NCBI GenBank assembly: GCA_007361935.1
Contig: CP041667.1
Coordinates: 846,001-910,000 of the forward strand
From: Lachnospiraceae bacterium KGMB03038
GTDB taxonomy: Bacteria > Bacillota > Clostridia > Lachnospirales > Lachnospiraceae
Reading direction: 5' to 3'
DNA: 64,000 nucleotides
Every line of letters starts with the position of its first letter. Within the stretch, counting starts at the first letter, position 1. A program made the position numbers and the translations under genes. A model generated the notes under the pieces. That model ran no database searches, was not told where the DNA came from, and saw only the letters and a program-made list of their open reading frames with translations. Of the stretch, positions 43,200 through 52,621 are shown piece by piece.

Positions 43200-44021
43200 T
43201 TATTCGGCGCTTACATCGATAGTGAAATCTGTAAATTCAATTTCATAATTATCGCTATATACATCTGGGATAATTACCTGTAAATCTTTTGTTTGATCTA
43301 TTGCGGGAAATACTACGATCCCAGAAGTAGAAGCGCCAGCCGCAACCTCATAACTCAGTTGAGGGTAATTGCCCATATAAGAAGATTCGCCAGTTGTATC
43401 CTGTTCGATTTGCTGGCCATCCTGAATTAATCGGATACTATATGATCCATATGATATAGTATTTTCGCTGTTATTAGATATAGTTAAATATATACGGGTT
43501 TCTGAATCGGCATATTCAATTTTATCAATGGTTGCGGTAAGTCCATTTTGTTCAGAAGAAATATTCGGTGAAATTTCTTTTGTAGCTGGAGCAAAGGCTT
43601 CCATGTAGGTCGTTTTCTCAATGCTGATAGCTTCGAGCAGGGCCCAAGTGGAATCTGTTCCTATGACAGTTTCGCCATCATACGCACCATTGATTTTGGC
43701 ATCGACTATTACATATTCATCGGAAGAAAAAGGTTCCGGGGCAATATCTTTCGAAACTTCAACAAGAACACTATCATTATAATTTGTGTCCAGGTATACC
43801 TGTAGGCCATATGTGTCTTCATCCTCATCTACAGGGGATACCATTCCGCAAAATTTTACATATTTCCCCTTATAGGCATCAGGGTCTGAAGCAACAGCTT
43901 TAATATTGTCCACATATTCAGGTTCTTCTTCACTTGGAGAACTGGAATCTCCCCCTCCGCACGCCGAAAGTCCGATTGCCAATAGGCAGATCAACAAAAA
44001 CGCTACAATTCTTTTTTTCAT
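43200..44021 (-). CDS. Predicted lipoprotein with DUF5067/DUF4352-like domain
   Basis: This 273-residue secreted lipoprotein has signal peptide MKKRIVAFLLICLLAIGL with lipobox LSAC, so Cys near position 21 would be lipidated. After a Ser/Glu linker there is an OB-like segment (YVKFCGMVSPVDEDEDTYGL). The C-terminal immunoglobulin-like domain (LTATIDKIEYADSETRIYLTISNNS) resembles DUF4352/DUF5067. GAGGAGGG precedes the ATG at 44021, which is preferred over the ATG at 44042. It is a single gene; the function is unknown. Confidence 0.82.
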   Translation of the reverse strand: MKKRIVAFLLICLLAIGLSACGGGDSSSPSEEEPEYVDNIKAVASDPDAYKGKYVKFCGMVSPVDEDEDTYGLQVYLDTNYNDSVLVEVSKDIAPEPFSSDEYVIVDAKINGAYDGETVIGTDSTWALLEAISIEKTTYMEAFAPATKEISPNISSEQNGLTATIDKIEYADSETRIYLTISNNSENTISYGSYSIRLIQDGQQIEQDTTGESSYMGNYPQLSYEVAAGASTSGIVVFPAIDQTKDLQVIIPDVYSDNYEIEFTDFTIDVSAE

Positions 44022-44284
44022 AGTTTTTCCCTCCTCATTCATACCTTACATTGATCTATATAATCGCTGCAGCGGTTATACCACTTCCCCAATGCCTCTG
44101 CTATATTCAAAAGAATGTCAATATCCACTTTTTACTATCTACTTGAATATAGAATAAATCATAGTCAGAGTAACGTTTGTTTTCCTAGAAGCTTTATAAC
44201 AGTCCTATTTCTATCGCACTACATCTTGTGATTTGAATATACTGCGTTTGTGGACAATATTCAACAAAATATTCTGCAAATGCA

Positions 44285-44314
44285 TAAAAAAAGCCAGAAC
44301 CGTGAAGCTCTGGC
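44285..44314 (-). terminator. Orphan minus-strand terminator
   Basis: On the minus strand GCCAGA / TCTGGC with a 10-base loop is followed by T7. It sits in the 509-base gap 44022-44530, where I see no gene on either strand. The gap also holds a TATAAT (about 44471) that may serve the next operon. Confidence 0.6.
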
Positions 44315-44530
44315 AGAGAAAAGGAAAATAAATCTATTTGAAAAGGATCTCTCCTTGTTTGATTATCAGTATACGAGAAAAAGATGAAGGAAGTGTGTCC
44401 TCTGGGTTAAGGGTTTCTAAAATCCATTAAGAAAACCTGAAGAAATCATTACAGTATGCTATAATGGAAGAAATATTTCACAGAAACGTCATATTTGCCT
44501 GCTATGATGAGAAAAATGGAGGTAAACAAT

Positions 44531-45214
44531 ATGGATAAGATAAAGATACTGGTAGTGGACGATGAAAGCAGGATGCGCAAACTTGTCCGGGACTTCCTGG
44601 AGCGGGAAGGATACGCGGTCCGGGAGGCGGAAAATGGACTGGAAGCAATGGAGATCTTCTATGAGGAGAAAGACATTGCGCTTGTGATCCTGGATGTGAT
44701 GATGCCAAAGATGGACGGCTGGCAGACCTGCCGAGAGATCCGCCAGTCCTCCAATGTTCCGGTGATCATGCTGACCGCGAGGTCGGAAGAAAGGGATGAA
44801 CTGCAGGGCTTTAATCTGGGAGTGGACGAATATATATCAAAGCCCTTCAGCCCCAAGATCCTGGTGGCCAGAGTGGAAGCGATCCTTAGGCGCTCCCATG
44901 CCCTTGGAACGGAAGAGGTAGTAAGCGCGGGAGGGATTTCCATTGATAAATCTGCTCACCAGGTCCGGATTGACGGGCAGGAGGTGGAGTTGAGCTTTAA
45001 GGAATTTGAGCTTCTTACTTATTTCATAGAGAATCAAGGGATTGCCCTTTCCAGGGAGAAGATCCTGAATAATGTGTGGAATTACGACTATTTTGGAGAT
45101 GCCAGAACCATCGATACTCATGTGAAGAAGCTGAGAAATAAGCTGGGAGACAGAGGAAGCTATATCAAGACCATCTGGGGGATGGGCTATAAGTTCGAGG
45201 TGGACGCAGAATGA
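44531..45214 (+). CDS. OmpR-family response regulator
   Basis: This 227-residue regulator has a receiver domain (KILVVDDESRMRKL, phospho-Asp in VILDVMMPKMDG, Thr in IMLTARSEE, Lys in YISKPFSP) and a winged-helix DNA-binding domain ending THVKKLRNKLGDRGSYIKTIWGMGYKF. GGAGGT lies 8 bases before the ATG at 44531. Its stop overlaps the histidine kinase start by 4 bases, so the two form one system. Targets are not evident in the window. Confidence 0.95.
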   Translation: MDKIKILVVDDESRMRKLVRDFLEREGYAVREAENGLEAMEIFYEEKDIALVILDVMMPKMDGWQTCREIRQSSNVPVIMLTARSEERDELQGFNLGVDEYISKPFSPKILVARVEAILRRSHALGTEEVVSAGGISIDKSAHQVRIDGQEVELSFKEFELLTYFIENQGIALSREKILNNVWNYDYFGDARTIDTHVKKLRNKLGDRGSYIKTIWGMGYKFEVDAE

Positions 45215-46677
45215 AACATTCGATCAAGTGGCAGGTAACAGCGGTTTTCGCGGGATTGCTGATCGTGCTGATCCTTGCCCTTATGATGATCAATCTCCGC
45301 TTTTTAGAGCCATATTATATCAACAATAAAAAAGTGGCTTTTATTGAGATGTATCAGGAACTGAATACCGCGGTAGAAGACGGGAGTATCGAGAATGAAG
45401 ATGTGTCTACGGAACTGGCCCACCTTGCGGAGGAGAATAACATTTCCTTTCTGGTCAGCGATCAGACTTTAGAAAAAGTGTTTACCAATGTACAAAATCC
45501 GGAGCTCCTTCGGAATCAGCTGGTGGGATATCTTTTGAATCAGGCCCAGAAGCAGGGGAAGGTTCTGGAGAAAACCAATGACTATGAGATCAGCCAGTCT
45601 TTTGATCCCTGGAACCAGAAGGAATATATTGATATGTGGGGGCATATAGGGAACGACAATCAGTTTTTGCTGAGGAGCCCTGTAGAAGGGATTCGGGAGA
45701 GCGCGGAGATTTCCAACCGCTTTTTGGTTTATATCGGAAGCGTTCTGGGAATCCTTGCTCTTGTGCTGGTCTGGTATTTCTCCAAGCGGATGACTAAGCC
45801 GCTTCTGGAACTGACAGCTTTGTCAGACCGGATGGCGAATCTGGATTTTGAGGCCAAATACAACAGCGGCGGGAAAAATGAGATTGGAGAGCTGGGGGCT
45901 AATTTCAACCGGATGTCAGAAAAACTGGAGAGTACGATCTCTGAACTGAAGAAGGCCAATAACAGTCTGAAGCATGATATTGAACAGAAAGAGAAGATCG
46001 AACAGATGCGGACGGAATTTCTGGGGAATGTGTCTCATGAACTGAAGACGCCGATCGCTTTAATCCAGGGATATGCGGAAGGGCTGAAGGAAGGAGTCAG
46101 TGACGATCCGGACAGCAGGCAGTTCTATTGCGACGTGATCATGGACGAGGCGGCAAAAATGAATCAGATGGTGAAAAACCTTCTGACCTTGAACCAATTG
46201 GAATTTGGAGATGAGGATATCGTTTTTGAACGGTTTGATATTACAGAATTGATCCGGGGAATTCTCCAGAGCATGGAGATCCTTGCTCAGCAGGCGGAAG
46301 CCCAGGTGATCTTTGGCCTGCGGGAACCGGTCTATGTATGGGCGGATGAATTCAAGGTAGAACAGGTGCTCCGCAACTATATCAGCAACGCTTTCCATCA
46401 TGTAGACGGTGAAAAGGTGGTGGAAGTGAAAGTAATGAAAGGACCGGATAAAGCCAGGGTCAGCGTGTTCAATACCGGGCAGCCCATCCCTGAGGAAGAT
46501 CTGGCCCATATCTGGGATAAATTCTATAAAGTGGACAAGGCCCATACCAGGGAGTACGGCGGAAATGGGATCGGTCTTTCGATCGTGAAAGCGATCATGG
46601 AATCTTTCCATCAGGAATATGGAGTTAATAATTATGACAATGGTGTTGAATTCTGGTTTGAACTGGATGTAAAATAG
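45211..46677 (+). CDS. Sensor histidine kinase
   Basis: This 488-residue membrane kinase is the partner of the upstream regulator. The first span is at about residues 8-28, then an external sensing domain to about 170, a second span (VYIGSVLGILALVLVWYFS), a HAMP domain, the phospho-acceptor His in GNVSHELKTPIALIQGY near 275, the N-box NYISNAFHHV, and G-boxes VFNTGQPIPEED and YGGNGIGLSIVK. The system resembles generic cell-envelope sensors, and the signal is unknown. Confidence 0.95.
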   Translation: MKHSIKWQVTAVFAGLLIVLILALMMINLRFLEPYYINNKKVAFIEMYQELNTAVEDGSIENEDVSTELAHLAEENNISFLVSDQTLEKVFTNVQNPELLRNQLVGYLLNQAQKQGKVLEKTNDYEISQSFDPWNQKEYIDMWGHIGNDNQFLLRSPVEGIRESAEISNRFLVYIGSVLGILALVLVWYFSKRMTKPLLELTALSDRMANLDFEAKYNSGGKNEIGELGANFNRMSEKLESTISELKKANNSLKHDIEQKEKIEQMRTEFLGNVSHELKTPIALIQGYAEGLKEGVSDDPDSRQFYCDVIMDEAAKMNQMVKNLLTLNQLEFGDEDIVFERFDITELIRGILQSMEILAQQAEAQVIFGLREPVYVWADEFKVEQVLRNYISNAFHHVDGEKVVEVKVMKGPDKARVSVFNTGQPIPEEDLAHIWDKFYKVDKAHTREYGGNGIGLSIVKAIMESFHQEYGVNNYDNGVEFWFELDVK

Positions 46678-46713
46678 AAAACAGAGTTTTCATTTTATAA
46701 GGAGATTAGAAGA

Positions 46714-47319
46714 ATGATCGCAATCATAGACTATGACGCGGGAAATATCAGAAGCGTGGAGAAAGCCCTGCGGTTTCTGGGACAGGAGGTTTCAATTACA
46801 CGGGATAAAGAAGAAATCCTGGCGGCGGATAAGGTGGTCCTTCCAGGAGTAGGAGCCTTCGGGGACGCCATGGAGAAGATCCGGCAGTATGACCTGGAGG
46901 GAGTGATCTATCAGGTGGCGGAACGCAATATCCCCTTCCTTGGGATCTGCCTTGGCCTGCAGCTCCTGTTTGAGAGAAGCGAAGAATCTCCGGGTGCTGT
47001 CGGCCTGGGCCTCTTAAAGGGAGAAATCCTGCGGATCCCGGAAGGAGAAGGCCGCAAGATCCCGCATATAGGATGGAATTCCTTGAATCTTCAGAATGAG
47101 GGACGACTGTTTCGGGGAATCCCGGAAGGGGCCTATGTGTATTTTGTCCATTCCTACTATCTGAAAGCGGCGGATGAACAGATGGTGAAGGCGTCTGCAG
47201 AATATGGCCCGGTGATCCATGCCTCTGTAGAGAAAGATAATATCTTCGCCTGTCAGTTTCATCCGGAGAAAAGCGGCAGCACAGGATTAAAGATTCTTAA
47301 GAATTTTGTGGAAATATAG
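46714..47319 (+). CDS. hisH: Imidazole glycerol phosphate synthase, glutaminase subunit
   Basis: This 201-residue class I glutamine amidotransferase releases ammonia for HisF in histidine synthesis. The nucleophilic Cys is in FLGICLGLQLLFE near residue 77. The catalytic His-Pro-Glu is in FACQFHPEKSG near 185. The opening MIAIIDYDAGNIRSVEKALRFLG is typical. AAGGAG precedes the ATG. It is followed by hisF 15 bases on. The rest of the histidine genes are not in the window. Confidence 0.97.
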   Translation: MIAIIDYDAGNIRSVEKALRFLGQEVSITRDKEEILAADKVVLPGVGAFGDAMEKIRQYDLEGVIYQVAERNIPFLGICLGLQLLFERSEESPGAVGLGLLKGEILRIPEGEGRKIPHIGWNSLNLQNEGRLFRGIPEGAYVYFVHSYYLKAADEQMVKASAEYGPVIHASVEKDNIFACQFHPEKSGSTGLKILKNFVEI

Positions 47320-47334
47320 ACTGGGAGGGAAGGT

Positions 47335-48096
47335 ATGCATACGAAGAGAATCATTCCCTGCCTGGACGTGAAAGACGGCCGGGTAGTCAAAGGAGTTAAT
47401 TTTGTAGATTTGAAAGACGCCGGAGATCCGGTGGAGATCGGGGCGGCCTATGATCAGGCGGGAGCGGACGAACTGGTGTTTCTGGATATTACGGCTTCTT
47501 CCGACGCTAGAAAAACCGTGGCGGACATGGTGCGCAAAGTGGCGGAGACCGTATTTATCCCGTTTACCGTGGGAGGCGGGATACGGACAGTGGAAGATTT
47601 CAGGGCGCTTCTCAGGGAAGGGGCGGACAAGATTTCGATTAATTCTTCCGCTATCAATACGCCAAGACTGATCTCGGATGCGGCGGAGAAGTTTGGCAGT
47701 CAGTGCGTTGTTGTGGCGATCGATGCAAAAAGGAGGCCGGATGGCAGCGGCTGGAATATTTATAAAAATGGAGGCCGCATTGATGTGGGGATCGACGCGC
47801 TGGAGTGGGCGGCTGAAGCGGAGAAGCTGGGCGCGGGAGAGATTCTGCTCACCAGCATGGATTGTGATGGGACGAAGGCAGGATACGATTTGGAACTGAC
47901 CCGCGCTATTGCGGAGACCGTATCGGTTCCGGTGATCGCGTCCGGCGGGGCGGGAAGCTTGGAGCATTTCTATGATGCCCTGACGGAAGGGAAAGCGGAT
48001 GCGGCTCTGGCGGCTTCCTTATTCCACTATAAAGAACTGGAAATCCGGGAAGTAAAAGAATACTTGAGAGAAAAAGGCGTATCCGTACGTCTGTAA
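47335..48096 (+). CDS. hisF: Imidazole glycerol phosphate synthase, cyclase subunit
   Basis: This 253-residue TIM-barrel subunit converts PRFAR with ammonia from HisH to imidazole glycerol phosphate and AICAR. The catalytic aspartates are visible in IIPCLDVKDGRVVKG (near residue 11) and in LLTSMDCDGTKAGYD (near 130). The phosphate-binding VGGGIRT and ASGGAGS loops are intact. GGAGGGAAG precedes the ATG. It forms a heterodimer with the hisH product encoded just upstream. Confidence 0.98.
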   Translation: MHTKRIIPCLDVKDGRVVKGVNFVDLKDAGDPVEIGAAYDQAGADELVFLDITASSDARKTVADMVRKVAETVFIPFTVGGGIRTVEDFRALLREGADKISINSSAINTPRLISDAAEKFGSQCVVVAIDAKRRPDGSGWNIYKNGGRIDVGIDALEWAAEAEKLGAGEILLTSMDCDGTKAGYDLELTRAIAETVSVPVIASGGAGSLEHFYDALTEGKADAALAASLFHYKELEIREVKEYLREKGVSVRL

Positions 48097-48116
48097 TGGA
48101 AAAGGAGAAGAACAGC

Positions 48117-48803
48117 ATGGCGGCGATCAGCAACGACTGGCTTGAAGTCCTGCAGGATGAGTTTAAGAAGCCATATTATAAACAATTGTTCCAGACGGTA
48201 AACCAGGAGTACCGGACCAGGAAGATCTTTCCCCCGGCAGAGGACATTTTCAACGCGTTCCATCTGACCCCTTTCCATCAGGTGAAGGTGGTGATCTTAG
48301 GACAGGATCCTTACCATAATTACGGACAGGCCCATGGCCTTTGCTTTTCCGTAAGGAAAGGAGTGGAGATCCCGCCGTCCCTGGTCAATATCTATCAGGA
48401 GCTTCATGACGATCTGGGCTGTACGATCCCAGACCATGGGTGCCTCACAAAGTGGGCGGAGCAGGGCGTGCTGATGCTGAATACCGTACTGACTGTACGG
48501 GCCCATCAGGCCCATTCCCATCGGGATATTGGCTGGGAGGAATTTACAGACGCGGTGATAAGGGCCTTAAACAAGGAGGATCGGCCGATTGTCTTTATCC
48601 TGTGGGGAGCGCCGGCTCAGCGCAAGGCATCCATGCTTGATAACCCAAATCATTTGATCCTAAAATCGCCTCATCCAAGTCCTTTGTCCGCGTTTAGGGG
48701 ATTCTTTGGGAGCCGGCCCTTTAGCAAGACCAACGCTTTTTTGAAGGAGCATGGGGAAACGGAGATCGACTGGCAGATCGACTGGACCCCAATGGGGCGA
48801 TGA
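48117..48803 (+). CDS. ung: Uracil-DNA glycosylase
   Basis: This 228-residue family 1 enzyme removes uracil from DNA at the start of base-excision repair. The catalytic water-activating motif is GQDPYHNYGQAHGLCFSV, and the minor-groove intercalation loop is HPSPLSAFRGFFGSRPFS. AAAAGGAG is best spaced for the ATG at 48117; an earlier in-frame ATG at 48096 overlaps the hisF stop. It probably rides on the hisHF transcript without a functional link. Confidence 0.96.
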   Translation: MAAISNDWLEVLQDEFKKPYYKQLFQTVNQEYRTRKIFPPAEDIFNAFHLTPFHQVKVVILGQDPYHNYGQAHGLCFSVRKGVEIPPSLVNIYQELHDDLGCTIPDHGCLTKWAEQGVLMLNTVLTVRAHQAHSHRDIGWEEFTDAVIRALNKEDRPIVFILWGAPAQRKASMLDNPNHLILKSPHPSPLSAFRGFFGSRPFSKTNAFLKEHGETEIDWQIDWTPMGR

Positions 48804-48857
48804 ATTTTTAGAAAACAGTAAAAATGGTTACGAAAATGTTAATTTTGTCTTGTTTTT

Positions 48858-48894
48858 ATGCCAAATGGTTGAAATCACAAAAACCATTTGGCAT
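48858..48894. repeat. 13-bp inverted repeat before the P-type ATPase gene
   Basis: ATGCCAAATGGTT and AACCATTTGGCAT enclose an 11-base spacer. It may terminate the ung transcript or act as an operator for the following ATPase gene. No T run follows. Confidence 0.55.
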
Positions 48895-48963
48895 AATTAA
48901 TTGGTGTAGAATGATTGCAGTATGTCCTGCATATAGATAGTTATAGAAGAGGAAAGTAGAGTT

Positions 48964-50835
48964 ATGACGGCGCAGTTGAAAAGGAGAAGTTTGATCTTTG
49001 GTGCTGGCGTTTTGGTTTATCTTTGCGCATTGGGAGTTTCAGCGCAGGTGACCTTGTCAGACTGGGTAAGATTCATCTGGTTTTTAATTGCATATTTGAT
49101 TGTTGGATTCGATTCTTTTATGGGACTACGAGACCGGTTTGCTCAAAAAAGATTTCTGACAGAGTATACGCTGATGATCCTGGCTACGGTCGGGGCTTTT
49201 GGCGTTGAGCGGTATGAAGAGGGCGTTTTGGTTATGATCTTGTTTGAACTGGGTCTGATCTTCGAGGCGTTTTCCACAGATACGGCAAAGAGGTCTATTG
49301 CTGAGATGATCGATATACGTCCTCAGTACGCGACCCGCAAAGTAAAGGGAAAGGAACAGCAGGTAGATCCTTCAGAATTAAAGCGCAATCATATCATTAT
49401 CATCAAACCGGGAGAAAGAATACCGGTAGACGCCGTCATCACGAGCGGGACAACAACCATCGACACAAAGGCGGTGACAGGAGAGTCTGTTCCGGTCAGC
49501 GCGGGACCGGGGGACCGGATTTACAGCGGCTGCATCAATCTGCGGGGAGTGATCGAGGCAAGAGTATCTAAAGTATATAAAGAGTCTACCGTCTCTAAGA
49601 TCATGGAGATGGTAGAAGAAGCGCAGAATAAAAAGGCGGAAAGCGAGACGATCATCTCTCGCTTCGCGAGGATCTACACGCCGATCATGCTGGGGCTTGC
49701 GTTTTTGGTCATGATCTATCCGCCCCTTACCTTTTCTTACGGCAACTGGGATACCTGGATCTATCGGGGACTCATCTTTCTGATCGTGGCCTGTCCAAGC
49801 GGAATCGTCATGTCGATCCCAATCGCGTTCCTTGGAGGGATCGCCGCGGCGGCACGGCAGGGAATCCTGGTAAAAGGCGGCAATTATCTGGAAGACATGT
49901 CGAAAGCGGATACGTTCATTTTTGATAAGACAGGAACCTTAACGAAAGGCGTGTTTAAAGTAAAGGAGATCCAGCCAGAAGGAATAAGCGAGGACGAACT
50001 GCTGGAGATCGCGGCCCATGTGGAAAGCTACTCTAATCATCCCATCGCGCAGTCTCTGACGGAGGCATATATAGAACGGGGGAAAACTCTGGATAAAGAA
50101 AAGGTCTATCGGATGAAAGAAATCCCAGGATTCGGGATCACAGCCACCTATGCGGGACAGCGGGTATATGTGGGAAACTGGCGTATGATGCGGAAGCAGA
50201 AAGTGGAGGCAGAGGAGATAGAGAAGGCCGGCACAGTCGTATATGTGGCGGTAGACCGGCGTTACGCGGGATATATCGTGATCGCGGATGAGATCAAAGA
50301 AGAGGCTAAGGAGACGCTTCAATATTTGAAGGAGAAATGCAGAGGCGTTCTGGTCATGCTGACAGGAGATTCGGAAGCGGCAGGCCAGGAGGTGGCCGAT
50401 GAACTGGAAATGGACTATGTTTATTCCAACCTGCTCCCGAAGGATAAGCTGGAACAGGTAGAGGATTTCTTGTCTTTGCAGGACTCTACAGAGCGGCTGG
50501 TATGCGTAGGGGACGGCATCAATGATGCGCCGATCCTGACACGCGCGGACGTAGGAATCGCAATGGGAGATCTTGGATCGGCCGCGGCGGTAGAGGCCGC
50601 GGATGTGATCCTGATGGAAGATGAGCTTGGAAAGATTACGGAAGTGATCCGGATCGCGAAAGAAACCCTGAGAGTGGTCAGCCAGAATCTTTCTTTTGCG
50701 CTGGTCATTAAGGCGATGGTGCTGGTTCTGGCGGTGGTCGGATATTTTGGGATGTGGGAAGCGATCCTGGCAGAAGTGGGAGTCATGTTCACTGTGATCC
50801 TGAACGCGGTCGGGGTTGTGAAATACACAGCTTAG
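48964..50835 (+). CDS. P1B-type heavy-metal ATPase with a CPS motif
   Basis: This 623-residue metal-transporting ATPase has an A-domain TGES, phosphorylation site DKTGTLT, the P1B-specific HP motif SNHPIAQSL, and GDGINDAPILTRADVGIAMG. There is no N-terminal metal-binding HMA domain. The intramembrane site, CPC in Cu/Zn/Cd pumps, reads ACPSGIVMS here. Its DNA is unambiguous (TGT CCA AGC). The next segment KGGNYLEDM is typical of Zn/Cd-like pumps. The transported ion cannot be assigned. AGAGGAAAG precedes the ATG; a 13-bp inverted repeat lies upstream. Confidence 0.9.
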   Translation: MTAQLKRRSLIFGAGVLVYLCALGVSAQVTLSDWVRFIWFLIAYLIVGFDSFMGLRDRFAQKRFLTEYTLMILATVGAFGVERYEEGVLVMILFELGLIFEAFSTDTAKRSIAEMIDIRPQYATRKVKGKEQQVDPSELKRNHIIIIKPGERIPVDAVITSGTTTIDTKAVTGESVPVSAGPGDRIYSGCINLRGVIEARVSKVYKESTVSKIMEMVEEAQNKKAESETIISRFARIYTPIMLGLAFLVMIYPPLTFSYGNWDTWIYRGLIFLIVACPSGIVMSIPIAFLGGIAAAARQGILVKGGNYLEDMSKADTFIFDKTGTLTKGVFKVKEIQPEGISEDELLEIAAHVESYSNHPIAQSLTEAYIERGKTLDKEKVYRMKEIPGFGITATYAGQRVYVGNWRMMRKQKVEAEEIEKAGTVVYVAVDRRYAGYIVIADEIKEEAKETLQYLKEKCRGVLVMLTGDSEAAGQEVADELEMDYVYSNLLPKDKLEQVEDFLSLQDSTERLVCVGDGINDAPILTRADVGIAMGDLGSAAAVEAADVILMEDELGKITEVIRIAKETLRVVSQNLSFALVIKAMVLVLAVVGYFGMWEAILAEVGVMFTVILNAVGVVKYTA

Positions 50836-50843
50836 GAGGAAAT

Positions 50844-51368
50844 ATGAGAAAAGTTCAAAGTTTATTGATCATAGCGGCCGCTGGGATATTTCTTGCGGGC
50901 TGCGGACAGAATCCCTATGACAGCGGAATGGAACAGTTGGAAGCGGGTTCCTATTCAGAGGCGGCCCAGCAGTTCCAACAGGCCATAGAGGAGGAAGATA
51001 ATCTGGCGGATTCTTACCGTGGATTGGGACTGGCCCTCTGGGAACAGGAGGACTATGAAGGAGCGAGGGATGCGCTAGTATCCGCCCTAGAGCAGGGAAG
51101 CCAGGAAAGCGGAACAATCTACAGCCTTCTCGGCAACTGCGAATTGCGGCTGGACAACCCGGAGCAGGCGGTCCAATACTATGAGAAGGGGATCGCGGCA
51201 GAGGACAGCAGCAAAGAACTGATCCAGGAAATGAAGCATAATGAGATTGCCGCCTACGAACAGATGGGAGATCTGGAACAGGCGAAGTCGCTTTTGGAAG
51301 AATATATAGAAGCCTATCCGGAGGATGAGGCGGCTGCCAAGGAAGCAGAGTTTTTAGAGACAAGATAG
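50844..51368 (+). CDS. TPR-repeat lipoprotein
   Basis: This 174-residue secreted lipoprotein has signal MRKVQSLLIIAAAGIF with lipobox LAGC near residue 20. Three to four tetratricopeptide repeats follow (GMEQLEAGSYSEAAQQFQQAI, GLALWEQEDYEGARDALVSAL, GNCELRLDNPEQAVQYYEKGI and a final AAYEQMGDLEQAKSLLEEYI). AGGAGG is 5 bases before the ATG at 50844. It starts 8 bases after the ATPase stop and probably shares its transcript. TPR lipoproteins scaffold envelope complexes; the partner is unknown. Confidence 0.87.
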   Translation: MRKVQSLLIIAAAGIFLAGCGQNPYDSGMEQLEAGSYSEAAQQFQQAIEEEDNLADSYRGLGLALWEQEDYEGARDALVSALEQGSQESGTIYSLLGNCELRLDNPEQAVQYYEKGIAAEDSSKELIQEMKHNEIAAYEQMGDLEQAKSLLEEYIEAYPEDEAAAKEAEFLETR

Positions 51369-51376
51369 CAGAGCGT

Positions 51377-52621
51377 ATGATTGAATTAGGAAAAGAGCAA
51401 GAAAAGGTCATCCTGGTTGGAGTCAACCTTCCGGGCCAGGAGGATACAGAACAGCTGCTGGATGAGCTGGCGTTTCTGGCTGACACGGCGGGAGCCAGGG
51501 AAGTAGGAAGAGTGATCCAGTCAAGAGATCAGATCCACCCGGCGACATATGTGGGAACGGGAAAGATCAGAGAGATCAAAGATCTTCTATGGGAAACAGA
51601 GGCCACAGGGGTTATCTGTGATGATGAGCTGACACCGGCTCAGATGAAGAATCTGCAGGATGAGCTGGAGGTCAAGGTGATGGACCGGACTCTTTTGATC
51701 CTGGATATCTTTGCGGCGAGAGCGCTCACCAGTGAAGGAAAGATCCAGGTGGAGCTGGCGCAGCTCAAATACCGGCAGACCAGACTTGCGGGTTTTGGGG
51801 CGTCTCTTTCCAGACTGGGCGGAGGAATCGGAACAAGAGGACCGGGAGAGAAGAAGCTGGAGACAGACCGCCGCCTGATCCGGAACCGGATCGGCCAGCT
51901 AAACCGGGAATTAAAAGCGGTCCGGATGCACCGGCAGGTAACGCGGGAACAAAGAAGGAAAAGCGCGCTTCCGGTGGCCGCCATTGTGGGTTATACCAAC
52001 GCGGGGAAATCCACCCTTTTAAACCGGCTTACAGGGGCTGGCATCCTGGCGGAAGACAAGCTGTTTGCCACTCTGGACCCAACGACAAGGAATTTTAAAC
52101 TGCCGGGAGGCCAGGAGATCCTTCTGACGGATACAGTAGGATTTATCCGGAAACTGCCCCATCACCTGATCGATGCGTTCCGAAGTACGTTGGAAGAGGC
52201 ATGCTATGCGGATATGATCATCCATATGGCGGATATCTCCAGCCCTCAGGTGGAAGAGCAGATGCACACCGTTTATGAGACCCTGCAGGAATTGGGAGTC
52301 AAAGATAAACCTATTATCACAGTCTTAAACAAACGGGACCGGGTGGAGAAGCTGCCCCTGATCCGGGATTTTAAGGCGGACTGTACGGTGGCGGTCTCGG
52401 CAAGGACGGGGCAGGGATTGGAAGAATTTTTAAGTTTGGTGGAAGGAATCTTACGCGCCCAGGAGATCTGCATCGAAGCAATCTTTCCTTATCAGGATGG
52501 AGGGAAGATCCAGCTGATCCGCAAATACGGAGAGATCTTGGAAGAAGAGTACAAGGAAGAAGGGATTTTGATCAAAGCCTATCTTCCCGCCCAGCTCTAC
52601 GAAAGAGTGCGGCCATCCTGA
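51377..52621 (+). CDS. hflX: Ribosome-associated GTPase HflX
   Basis: This 414-residue protein has the N-terminal HflX domain (the ATYVGTGKIREIKDLL segment is its glycine-rich mark), a coiled-coil linker, and a G domain with G1 GYTNAGKST, G3 DTVGFI and G4 NKRD. HflX splits stalled 70S ribosomes under stress. A lysine-arginine-rich loop (RRRLIRNRIGQLNREL-like region near 155) is typical. The ribosome site before the ATG at 51377 is weak. The last 25 bases overlap the converging AraC-family gene. Confidence 0.95.
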   Translation: MIELGKEQEKVILVGVNLPGQEDTEQLLDELAFLADTAGAREVGRVIQSRDQIHPATYVGTGKIREIKDLLWETEATGVICDDELTPAQMKNLQDELEVKVMDRTLLILDIFAARALTSEGKIQVELAQLKYRQTRLAGFGASLSRLGGGIGTRGPGEKKLETDRRLIRNRIGQLNRELKAVRMHRQVTREQRRKSALPVAAIVGYTNAGKSTLLNRLTGAGILAEDKLFATLDPTTRNFKLPGGQEILLTDTVGFIRKLPHHLIDAFRSTLEEACYADMIIHMADISSPQVEEQMHTVYETLQELGVKDKPIITVLNKRDRVEKLPLIRDFKADCTVAVSARTGQGLEEFLSLVEGILRAQEICIEAIFPYQDGGKIQLIRKYGEILEEEYKEEGILIKAYLPAQLYERVRPS

